The position numbers were made by a program, and so were the translations under genes. From Mytilus edulis (Eukaryota; Mollusca; Bivalvia; Mytilida; Mytilidae), in the NCBI RefSeq assembly GCF_963676685.1, contig NC_092344.1, positions 86,148,749-86,212,748 on the forward strand: 64,000 nt of DNA, given 5' to 3'. Shown here piece by piece: positions 42,497-54,700 of the stretch (within the stretch, counting starts at the first letter, position 1; the number at the start of each line of letters is the position of its first letter). Under the pieces are notes generated by a model. The model made no database searches. It was not told where the DNA came from and was given only the letters and a program-made list of their open reading frames with translations.

Positions 42497-43551
42497 AACC
42501 AGATACTCCGCAGGGCGCAGCTTTATACGACCGCAGTTCGAACCCTGAACAGCAGGGGGAAGTATGTACATAACATTCAAGCTTGATACAGCTCTGAATT
42601 TCGATTGTGATTAAATAGTTGACATAGAATGAATGTGGTCTAATGAATTGAAAAAATTCAAATTTACCTATAATGGTCCAATCCAAAATCTAAATACATG
42701 GATTGAATCAGCATATCAAAGAACCCCAAGAACTCAATTTTTGATGAAATCAAACAAAGTTTAATTTTGGACCCTTTTGACCTCAATGTGGACCAATTTG
42801 ATTACCGGGCCCAAAAAGGAAAAATGTTAATACATTAGATTAAGCATACCAAAGAACCCATACATTCAATTTTTGTTGAAATCAAACAAGGTTTAATTTT
42901 GTACCCCAATTTGGACCAACTTGAAAACTGGGCCCATAATCAAAAATCTTAATACACGTTTAGGTTCAATGAACCCCAGGAATTCAATTTTTGTTAAAAT
43001 CAAACTTAGTTTTATTTTGGACCCTTTTGACCAAAATGTAGACCAATTTGAAAACGGGACCCCAAATTAAAAATCTAAATACACAGTTACATTCAGCATA
43101 TCAAAGAACCTCCGTACTATAATTTTTGCTGAAATCAAACAAAGTTTAATTTAGGACCCTTTCGCGAAACGTGCGTCTGGCATACTAAATTATGATCCTG
43201 GTACTTTTGATAACTATTGGACCTCATGTGGACCAATTTAAAAATGGGGACCAAATTCCAAAAACTTAATTCACGGTTAGATTCAGCATATTTAAGATCC
43301 CCAAGATTTCAAGAATAACCCCCATTGAAATTGGTCAAGAAATAAGCAATTTATACAAAGTAATAGAAAAGTATTGTTTTTGGCCCCTTTTTGGCCCTCA
43401 ATTCCTAAGCAGTTTGGGCAATAACCCCCAAAATCAACCCCAACCTTCCTTTTTGGGAATGGAACCTTGTAGTACAATTTCAGAAAGATCCATACACTTA
43501 AACACAAGTTATTGTCTCCAAACTAGAAAAAAATACTTATTTTGACCCCTT
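42497..43551 (+). mobile_element. TTTATACGACCGC element, copy A, left part
   Basis: Starts AACCAGATACTCCGCAGGGC with the subterminal word CTTTATACGACCGCAG, then long stretches of 'caaagaaccc..aattcaatttttg' and 'aatcaaac.aagtttaatttt' repeats. The copy is interrupted at ~43551 by copy B in reverse orientation and resumes at 45602. Non-coding. A short fragment of a hammerhead retroelement is inserted at ~43160-43215. Confidence 0.75.
43160..43215 (+). mobile_element. 5'-truncated hammerhead-retroelement fragment inside copy A
   Basis: CGCGAAACGTGCGTCTGGCA, followed by ATCCTGGTACTTTTGATAAC, interrupts the otherwise regular 'ggaccctttggacctcaatg' text of copy A. It matches the 3' half of the ribozyme and the adjacent sequence at 26388-26432 (inverse strand), but the CTGATGA half is missing. 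Confidence 0.75.
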
Positions 43552-45601
43552 TTTATACGACTGCAAAAATTTTCAATTTTTCGTCGTATATTGCTATCAC
43601 GTTGGCGTCGTCGTCTACGTCGTCCGGATACTTTTAGTTTTCGCACTCTAACTTTAGTAAAAGTGAATAGAAATCAATGAAATTTTAACACAAGGTTTAT
43701 GACCACAAAAGGAAGGTTGGGATTGATTTTGGGAGTTTTTATCCCAACATTTTAGGAATTACGGGCCAAAAAGGGCCCAAATAAGCATTTTCTTGGTTTT
43801 CGCACAATAACTTAAGTTTAAGTAAATAGAAATCTATGAAATATTGACACAAGGTTTATGACCACAAAAGGAAGGTTGGGATTGATTTTGGGAGTTTTGG
43901 TTCTAACAGTTTAGGAATTAGGGGCCAAAAAGAGCCCAAATAAGCATTATTCTTGGTTTTCGCACAATAACTTTAGTTTAAGTAAATAGAAATCAATGAA
44001 ATTTAAACACAAGGTTTATGACCACAAAAGGAAGGTTGGTATTGATTTTGAGAGTTGAGGTCTGAACAGTTTAGGAATGAGGGGCCAGAAAGGGGTCCAA
44101 GTAAGCATTATTCTTGGTTTTCGCACCATAACTTTAGTTTAAGTAAATAGAAATCTATGAAATTTAAACAAGGTTTATGACCAGTAAAGGAAGGTTGGGT
44201 TTGATTTTGGGAGTTTTGGTCCCAACAGTTTAGGAATAAGGGGCCCAAAGGGTCCAAAATTGAACTTAGTTTGATTTCATCAAAAATTGAATAATTGGGG
44301 TTCTTTGATATGCCGAATCTAACTGTGTATGTAGATTCTTAATTTTTGGTCCTGTTTTCAAATTAGTCTACATTAAGGTCCAAAGGGTCCAAAATTAAAC
44401 TTAGTTTGATTTTGACAAAAATTGAATCCTAGGGTTTTTTTGATATGCTGAATCTAAAAATGTACTTAGATTTTTGATTATTGGCCAAGTTTTCAAGTTG
44501 GTCCAAATTGGGTCCAAATTAAACTTTGTTTAATTTCATCAAAAATTGAATAATTGGGGTTCTTTGATATGCCAAATCTTACTGTGTATGTAGATTCTTA
44601 ATTTTTAGTCCCGTTTTCAAATTGGTCTACATTAAAGTCCAAAGGGTCCAAAATTAAACTAAGTTTGATTTTAACAAAAATTGAATTATTGAGCTCTTTT
44701 GATATGCTGAATCTAAACATGTACTTAGATTTTTTTTTATGGGCCCAGTTTTCAAGTTGGTTCAAATCAGGATCCAAAATTATTATATTAAGTATTGTGC
44801 ATTAGCAAGAAATTTTAAATTGCACAGTATTCAGCAATAGCAAGAAATCTTCAATTGCACAGTATTGGGCAATAGAAAGAAATTTTCAATTGCACAGTAT
44901 TGCCCGATAGCAAGAAATCTTCAATTGCACAGTATTGTGCAATAGCAAATATTTTCAATTGCACAGTATTGCGCAATAGCAAGAAATATCTAATTGCACA
45001 ATATTGTGCAATAGCCAGAAATTTTCAATTGATTGGAGTTATCTTTCTTTGTCCAGAATAGTAGTTGAATCAACTTAAATCATTGTTTTATACAATATAC
45101 AATGTATATTCACTTTTACTACCAACTGATAAATTAAAACAATCTTTACCATTCAGTGATAACAAGAACCTTTTGTTACATTTTAATATTTTATGATGTA
45201 TTTAAATGAGTACCGGTAGTTGTTGTTGCAAACTTCATTAGAAATTTGAATTGAGATCAGTTTTGGAAAAAGGGAAAGGGGGATGTGAAAAAAAATGGGG
45301 GGGGGGGGGGGTTAAATTTTTCTCATTTTAGATTTCATAAATAAAAAGAAAATTTCTTCAAACATTTTTTTGAGAGGATTAATATTCAACAGCATAGTGA
45401 ATTGCTCAAAGCAAAAAAAAGTATTTTATGTTCATTAGACCACATTCATTCTATGTCAGAAACCTTTGCTGTGTCAACTATTTAATCACAATCCAAATTT
45501 AGAGCTGAATCCAGCTTGAATGTTGTGTCCATACTTGCCCCAACCGTTCAGGGTTCAACCTCTGTGGTCGTATAAAGCTGCGCCCTGCAGAGCATCTGGT
45601 T
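43552..45601 (-). mobile_element. TTTATACGACCGC element, copy B, nested inverted in copy A
   Basis: Read on the bottom strand it starts at 45601 with AACCAGATGCTCTGCAGGGC and CTTTATACGACC, and ends at 43552 with a GTCGTATAAAAA word. The core includes a 35-bp tandem array (about 44812-45020, unit containing GCACAGTATT, starts at 44822, 44857 and 44892) and a four-fold ~145-bp repeat ('ggttttcgcac..taacttta', 43630-44270). A G15 run lies at ~45297. The first ~250 bases closely match copy C on the opposite strand. Confidence 0.75.
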
Positions 45602-45806
45602 CTAAACTATTAAGACCAAAACCCCCAAAATCAATCCCAACCTTCCTTTAATGGTTATCATCCTTATGTTAATTTTTTTTTTATTTCCATCTACTAATAC
45701 TTAAGTTATCATCCAGAAACCATCCCTCTTCTGACAAAGCTGACGACGACGAAGTGATACCAATATATGACAAATAAAAATTTAAATTTTGCGGTCGTAT
45801 AAAAAT
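45602..45806 (+). mobile_element. TTTATACGACCGC element, copy A, right end
   Basis: Continues copy A after B: 'ccccaaaatcaatcccaacc', then 'gacgacgacgaagtgatacc' and the terminal TTTTGCGGTCGTATAAAAA, which is the inverse of the word near the left end. Confidence 0.75.
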
Positions 45807-45835
45807 CTGGGAAATACGTTGACAATCTTTGATAA

Positions 45836-45970
45836 AAAAATTGAGAATGGAAATGGGGAATGTTTTAAAAAGACAAGAACCTGACCAAAGAGCAGAAAAC
45901 ATTCGACAACTAATGGGTCATTAACACAACGATAAAATCCTGCACCACGAGGTGTGTCTTGGCTGGTAAG
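45836..45970 (+). repeat. Interspersed repeat fragment
   Basis: 'gagaatggaaatggggaatg', 'cctgaccaaagagcagaaaa' and 'aaaatcctgcaccacgaggt': a diverged copy of the family at 8186-8290. Confidence 0.6.
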
Positions 45971-45985
45971 CATTCTTATAGGCAA

Positions 45986-48768
45986 TCCTACATTTTCAAA
46001 AATGGAAATTTTTAGCTAAATAAAGGGTAAAGATGGACAAATAAGTCATGTAAAGCTAGAATTACAACTTACAGTGATGGAATGACAATGGTGAAAACTT
46101 AAAATGAACATAATCAGCCGCTGACTGCAAGACTGAAGCAAAACAGCTCTGTGTCAGAAGTAGAAAATAATCTTGTCACATATCAAGTAGGCCAGCCAAA
46201 ATTGTAACAATCAAGTAACATTTACCAGGAAAACAACTTACATGTCTCATGACTTTTGTTTAACTGTAAATATGCACAAATGCAAACAGCTGGTGCTAGT
46301 GCAAGTGACACTTAGTTCAAATATCAAAAGTACACATACGCATATGAAAAGGTTCAGAAAAGTAACAACCAGCAACCACTGACCCAATTTTTATTTAAAA
46401 ACATACAAAAAATATAACAACTAAACTAAAACAATACAATGTATTAAAAAAAAAACAATGGCATCCCTAATATATGTTTCAGCAATCTTTCTTATAATTG
46501 TGAAAATATTCTCTCTAAAGCAAATATCCAAAAAGATATTATACAATAACTAACATCGTAGAACAAAAACTTATTAGATGCAATGTTTTTCACACAAAAA
46601 TATAAAATAAAAAATAGTTTATGACAACAAAACATATTTCAAATTTAAACAACCAAAACTGTGGCTTTAAAAAATACAAATTAAACTATGACAAAAAGGT
46701 TCAAATTTATATCAGAATACTAATTAAAATTTAAAGAAGAAACTTTCTCATTTTAAAAAAAAAAATCATTTTTCATTAGTGCTGGACTATAGTTTAGTTT
46801 TATTAGTAATAACATCTTAAATTACACAGAAAAGCTTTTTTTTCGTAAAATTCCTGAGATTTAAAACTTTTTAATAATTTTATATTAAATTCGTTTTATA
46901 CTATATAGAAAGAAATAATTTTGTTCCATAAAACCAATGACTTGCAAAGAATCTTATTGAGTTTTCATTCTAGTATATATATCAAATATGACTCCATATC
47001 TTTTGAAACAAATCTTTAACAACTGCATATCTATTTCAGAGCCCAGAACAAATGGTATAAGATGGTTATGTGAAAATTGAAATCAACACAAAATCTTAAC
47101 AAAAAATCAATAAATGAATGTCAGAAAATATATCATGCTAAAAAATGTTACACACAATAGAATATATACTTCTGTAAAATCTAAGAAAAAAGCTTAAGCA
47201 CATGTTATGTCAACTTGTAATCTAAGATGAAAATTAAAACACATATTATATAAAACTTGTAAACTATTTAACAAATATATATAACATAACTGTTTAACTT
47301 GCAAGTAAACTGCTCCACTAACAAATAATACTTAATAAAATCTGATGAAAACTTAAAATTTGTAAAATCTTTAGTTCAATTTAAAACTTAAAATTTCTTG
47401 TAAAAAAAAAAGGTTCCTAGATAAAATGTTATAATTTATAATAACATATTTTACTATTTAAGCTATGGATAAAAATCAACTTCTGTTTTTTTCATATAGG
47501 ATGTTTTAATCTTGTTTAAAACGGTTGTTACTGAAATCACAAATGATACCCTAGTATTGCAATCGTAGTATTGCAGCTTTGTTTTTTTTTGTTAAACTGT
47601 TTCTGTGGAGAGGTTAAGCACAATCAATGTGCTGTATGCTGTATATCCAAAATGTTATAAAACATGAATATGCAACAATAACTAATAATAAGTAAAAAAG
47701 TGACAAGAAAATCCTTGCATGTGTATAACCATTCTTTAAAATGCTACAGGGTGTCATTTTGTGAAAAATTAAAGGAAATCAAGCCTCCTAAATCCTTATC
47801 AATATGTTCATCTTGTGAATATTCTGAACAATAAAAAGGTTCCAGTGTAAAAGTATGATGGGCAATCCATATACCCACTATACAGATCGACAAATAAAAT
47901 CACCCTGATTTTTATCATCATTGCATAAATAACAAAAAAATATAAATATACGAATGAAACTTCGACTAGATAAAACATTTGTACATGAATGAAAACTGGA
48001 CTATGTAATAATCATTATGCATTATCTTAAGCATCATTTAAATGACTTGTTCATTTGTAAATTACTGTAACATGCTTAACAAAATAAAGACAAACATATT
48101 CACTAAAACTAATGCTACACATGTATGGTTCTATTCTAGTATGCCCCAAAAGCCTTTATTATCAGACTCAGTAATTTTAGGAATTGTAAACAAAAATTAG
48201 TTATACAAGCAAATTTTTTGAGAAAATTCAGGGGAAATAATTTTAACCTTATAACTAAATATGAATAAAACAATTTTACTTATACATGTATAAGTATTAT
48301 ATTATCTACTTTAAAAAGTAAATGAAAAAACTTGTTCAATTAGCACCCTGACTACTATAAAAATACATATGTTCATGTTGTTATATTTTTTTGTGTAGTT
48401 ATGTAGTTGACAATAACCATAAATTTAAAAAAAGAAATTTAGCTTCCTGTATTTAAATGAGTAGAACAAACACATGAGTAAAAAATAAATTTGTGAATGC
48501 TAATAAGATTCCACTTTACATGTTATGAATAAATACACAAGCTGTACACATTGGATCAGACCCTCAAATTACAGGTAGTTGCTTTAATGAACAAGATGTG
48601 AACACAAAATTTATGAAAAGACTGTTTTATTTCATATTTTTTCCCCAAATTCTGAACCAACATATAATTTGTGTATAGTGTATTGTTATGTTACAGTGAC
48701 ATTGGGGCTTTAGATTTTTCACCCAAAATGACCATCAAGTTCAAGTTAGTAAAGATTCATTACTGTGT
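45986..48768. other. AT-rich intergenic spacer, 3' of FBH1
   Basis: About 2.8 kb, strongly AT-rich, with no coding exon seen on either strand. A bottom-strand AATAAA (TTTATT at 48627-48632) about 140 bases past the FBH1 stop is the likely poly(A) signal. Part of the region may be a long 3' UTR. Confidence 0.45.
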
Positions 48769-51700
48769 TCAACAGAATCCATATAACTGGCTCAGTTCTT
48801 TCCTGAAGTTGGTAATTGTTTGTGGTGATATAACTCCTCCTGAAAATATCTTGGTTTCACTCTGAAAGAAAAAAATAAATGGCAACAAAAAATTTAAACC
48901 AATCAAGTAATTCAATGCAATTTTTTTAGCCTGCAACTGCTGGGGTATTGATTTCTTTATGATTATAAAATGCTTTGCTGAGTGCAGCCTGATACGACCA
49001 CAGAGGTTGTACCCTGAACAGTTGGGGCAAATTTGGGCACAATATTCAATAATTGATACTGTCTGAATTTGAAATGTAATCAAATGTTTGACATAATATA
49101 GGTTTCTGACACAAAACAAATGTCAAAATCTTACAAATCTATTGTGCAATACTGTGCTGAAACTTTAAAAAAAATTGAAATTTGAAAAATAAAAAAAAAA
49201 TAAATTGAACCCCTAAAAAAATTCAGAACACCCCATTCCAAACTTTTTGAATCCCCCTTGAAGCAATTACCCCCACACTAAATCCCAGCCTTCCTTTTGT
49301 GATATTGAACTTTGTGGTACAATGGCAGAGAGATCCCAACACTTACACACAAGTTATTGTCCAGAAACTACAACCAGATGCTCCGCAGGGCGTAGCTTTA
49401 TACGACCGCAGAGGTTGAACCCTGAACGGTTTGGGTAAGTATGGACACAAAATTCAAGCTGGATTCAGCTCTAAATTTGGATTGTGATTAAATAGTTGAC
49501 ACAGCATAGGTTTCTGACACAGAATGAATGTGGTCTAATGAACTTAAAATATTTTTTTTGCCTTTGAGCAATTCACTATGCTGTTGAATATTAATCCTCT
49601 CAAAAAAATGTTTCTGGACAAAGAAAGATAACTCCAATTGAAAATTTCTTGCTATTGCACAATATTGTGCAATTAGATATTTCTTGCTATTGCACAATAC
49701 TGTGCAATTGAAAATATTTGCTATTGCACAATACTGTGCAATTGAAGATTTCTTGCTATCGCGCAATACTGTGCAATTGAAAATTTCTTGCTATTGCACA
49801 ATACTGTGCAATTGAAGATTTCTTGCTATTGCTAATTACTGTGCAACTGAAAATTTCTTGCTAATGCACAATACTTAATATAATAATTTTGGATCCTGAT
49901 TTGAACCAACTTGAAAACTGGGCCCATAATCAAAAATCTAAGTACATGTTTAGATTCAGCATATCAAAAAAGCCCAAGAATTCAATTTTTGTTAAAATCA
50001 AACTTAGTTTAATTTTGGACCTTTTGGACTTTAATGTAGACCAATTTGAAAACGGGACAAAAAATTAAGAATCAACATACACAGTTAGATTTGGCATATC
50101 AAAGAACCCCAATTATTCAATTTTTGATGAAATCAAACAAAGTTTAATTTTGGACCCTGATTTGGACCAACTTGAAAACTGGGCCAATAATAAAAAATCT
50201 AAGTACATTTTTAGATTCAGCATATCAAAGAACCCCAAGGATTCATTTTTTGTTAAAATCAAACTAAGTTTAATTTTGGACCCTTTGGACCTTAATGTAG
50301 ACCAATTTGAAAACTGGACCAAAAATTAAGAATCTACATACACAGTTAGATTCGGCATATCAAAGAACCCCAATTATTCAATTTTTGATGAAATCAAACA
50401 AAGTTCAATTTTGGACCCTTTGGGGTAGACGACGACGATGCAGACGAGACGCCAACGTGATACCAATATACAACCAAAAAAATTTCAATTTTTCCGGTCG
50501 TATAAAAATGCTTGTTTTGACCCCTTTTTGGCCCTTTATTCCTAAAAGGTTGGCACCATAACCCCTAAAATGAATCCAGACCTTCTACTTGAGGTATTAA
50601 ACATTGTGGTACAATTTCAGAGCAATTGAAATATTTAAACACATGTTATTATCCTGAAAGTAGAAAAATGTTTGGGACCATCATCCCCAAAATCAATCCC
50701 AACCTTCCTTTTGTTGTATTGAACCTTCTTATTGAATTGCAAAGAGATCCATTCACGTTAATTAAAGTTACCGGTATTGTCTGGAAACCAAATGTGTCTT
50801 AGGACAACGACGATGCAGACAACATCATACCATTAAACAATCCCAATTTTTTTTTGGCAGTTGTATAAAAATTATTATTTTAACCAGGTGCTCCGCAGGG
50901 TGCAGCTTTATACAACAGCAGAGGTCGAACCCTGAACAGTTGGGGCAAGTATGGACACAACATTCAAGCTTTATACAGCTCTAAATTTGGATTGTGATCA
51001 TATTTTTGACATAATATGAGTTTCTGACACAAAACAAATGTCAAGATCTTACAAATCTATTACACAATATTGTGCAGTTAAAGATTTCTTCTTCAAACTT
51101 TTCAAAAAATTGGAATTTGAGAAATTGGAAAAAAAATAAATTGAAAACTACTTCCACCCCCTTTTTTTTGCAATTAGTCCAAAACCTGACATTTCTTTAT
51201 ACATAATTTACAAGTAGTGTAAAGGAGGTAAATCTGAACATACCCAACATTGCATGTTAAATATTTTTGAATTACCTCCCTTTATGCTGCTTTTAAATTG
51301 TCTTAATTGTCCATTGACCAGAAAAACCTAGTTTTCCCCTTTTTTTGCCCCTAATTCCAAAACATTTTAAGCCATAACCCCCAAAGTCAATACTAACCAT
51401 ACCTTTATGGTAAGGAACCTTGTAATATTATTTCAGAGAGATTTAAACACTTAAACACAAGTTATAGACTGAAAATACAAAAATGCTTATTTGGGCCCCT
51501 TTTTTGGCCCCAAATTCCTAAACCTTTGGAACCATAACCCCCAAAATCACTCCAAACCTTCTACCTGTGGTATTAAACATTGTGGTACAATTTTAAAGCA
51601 ATTGAAATACTTATACACAAGTTGATATCCTGAAAGTAGAAAAATGCTTGTTTTGAGCCCCTTTTGGGTCCCTAATTCCAAAACAGTTGGAACCATCATC

Positions 51701-54700
51701 CCAAAAATCAATCCCAACTTTCCTTTTGAGGTATTGAACCTTTTTAAAAAATAAATTTAAACTAAAGTTATTATCCGGACACCAAATGTGTCTTCGGACG
51801 ACGACATCATACCATTATACGAACATTAATTGTTTTTGCGGTTGTATAAAAACAGACTATTTCATCTGGTTTAAAAAGATACAGTACATAGTTCCAACAA
51901 TCTAAAAGGCAAAATTCTGGCTTGTCAAGTATAATGCTATGGGAAATAACCAGTTTCTACTTATAAAATATTCATGTTCTTTTTTCTCTTATAAGTTTTA
52001 AAATTAAGGGTAAAGTGCATCCACTGTACAGTTTAACAGCACATATAACCTTTTTTTAAAGAGATTCAACCACTAACATGGGTAAAAGTTAGATAGTAAC
52101 CTGTAACAAGGGGATCTGACACAGTTTCAGGGTAGATAACTATTCAAACAATAATGAATGTTCATGGTTCCATTGTTGTTAGTTTTGTTTATGACATCAA
52201 AAATATCAGAATCTTAACCCAGGATTTCAAATCTTTAAAACTTAACAAGAGCTGTCAAAATGACAGTAAACCGGATTCTTTAACATTTATTTGTGTTCTG
52301 GCATTTATCAATATTACAAGGACCAAAACTCCTAATAGGTAAAATTTATGATTATCAATATCAAACTTGACTTCCATGTTGTCAACAATAACAACATATA
52401 AACTAGATAGAAAATGACCCTCTAGCAGGACAAACTGTGTGCCCTTAATGCATAAAGTAAGAAAAAATTACTAAGTCCACCTACCTAGGATTTTGAAAAT
52501 ATCTAAAATAAAATTTTAAAAGGTTTGGTTGAACGGTTCATGAGTAAATGCACGGACACAACATTTTTTAAACTTTCAAGAACCGTAACTCCTGAACAGT
52601 AAAAGTCGAAATCGTCATTATTGAATTTGACCTCCATTTTGTTGTCAGTAACAACATATTAAAATTTTAAAAGGTTTGGTTGACTGGTTTATGAGTAAAT
52701 GCACGGACACAACATTTTTTGAACTTTCAAGAACCGTAACTCCTGAACGGTAAAAGTAAAAATCGTCATTATTGAACTTGACCTTCGTTATGTTGTCAGT
52801 AATAACATATTAAAATTTTAAAAGGTTTGGTTGAACGGTTCATGAGTAAATGCACGGACACAACATTTTTTAAGATTTCAAGAATCGTAACTCCTGAACG
52901 GTTAAAGTCAAAATCGTCATTATTGAACTTGACCTCCATTTTGTTGTCAGTAACAACATATTAAAATTTTAAAAGGTTTGGTTGAACGCTTCATGAGTAA
53001 ATGCACGGACAACATTTGGTTGCCGGCCGCCCGCCCGGCCGCCTGGCCGCCGTACATCCCCAAATCAATAACCGACATTTTTGACACAAAAATCCGGTTA
53101 AAAATTGTGTAAGATTACCAATCTAAAGAATTAACAAAGGAATATTTTGATGTCTTGAAAAGAAAATCTCAAAAAGATTTGAAACTGAATCCAATTCCCT
53201 TATGAAAGTTATAAATCTTCAAATGTTACTTACCAGTTTTACTACTTCTTTCTGTATGGTGAGGGCATAAGGTTTAAATTCTTGCTGTGACTCTCTGCAC
53301 TTCATGGCGATACCTTGTTCTTGGAGTTGATGACTAGGGACTGGGTGTTCAAATCTTTCCTAAAACCAAAACATTTTGGAAATACAATAGGTATAACAAG
53401 TTTTATACTAAAAAAATATTAATGATTGTTGTGTTACATGTTAATTTAAAGTATTATTGGAAAGCCAATAAAAACCATTTAGTCTTGAATAGAAGTCTAC
53501 TTAAAAACTTTTCCTGCCCATTTGGTTGTAAAATGGCCAAATTTAAATTCAATAATAACAAGCATCCTGTGAGTAATGCATGGCAAAACATAGTCCCCTA
53601 CTGGTGAAAAATTCTTTGTATTGGAACAAATTGGTCATTCAAGTATATATAAAACATAATCAACTTTTTTTAAAATTTGAAGTTTCATATAACTTTCATC
53701 TCTGTTTAGCTAGTGAATTATTTCTTAAGCGTAGATAAGAGTGTAGATTTGGAAAACATAACATAACTTGTGGATAAAAAATATGAATAGGAACCCTATA
53801 CATGTATTACTCAACATCAGATCATACAAATATATCCATTACATCCCAATATGAAATGTTAACACAGTTACTCACTTAGATGGAAAATTCAAGTCCAGGA
53901 ATTACCCTTATAGTTAATACCATTCAAGTTCAAGATTAGATAACTCAAAAAAATATGTTTTGGGCAAACTGATTTTTTCAGCTCTGGCCTTTGACAAAGG
54001 GGATTCCCAGCTCTGACCTTGGACATGAACACAGGAGATTCCCCACTCTTGACATTGCACTTAAACACAGGGAATTCTCAGCTCTGACCTTGGATATGGA
54101 AACAGAGGATTCTCAACTCTGACCTTGGTTATGGACACAGGGGGATTCCCAGCTCTGACCTTTAACATAAACACAGGGGATTTCCAGCTGACCTTGGACA
54201 TGAACACAACGAAATTCTCAACTCTGACCTCGTACATGAACACTGGGGATTTCCAGCTCTTACGTTGGACATAAACACAGGGAATTCTCAGCTCTGACCT
54301 TGGACATGAACACAGGTGATTCCTTAGCTCTGGCATTGGACATGAACACAGGGAATTTTTAGCTCTTACCTTGGACATGAACACAGGGGATTCCCAGCTC
54401 TGACCTTGGACATTAACAGGGAATTCTCAACTCTGACCTTGGACATGAATACAGGGAATTCTCAACTCTGACCTTGGACATGAATAACGGGAATGTCAAC
54501 TCTGTTCTTGAACATGGTTCCAGGATTGTTCAGCTTCAGCCTTGGACATGGACACAGAGAATTCTTAGCTTTGACATTGGATGTGAACACAGGGGATTCT
54601 CAGCTTTGACGTTGGACATGAACACAGAGGATTCTCAGCTCTGACGTTGGACATGAACACAGGGGATTCTCAGCTCTGACGTTGGACATGAACACAGGGG

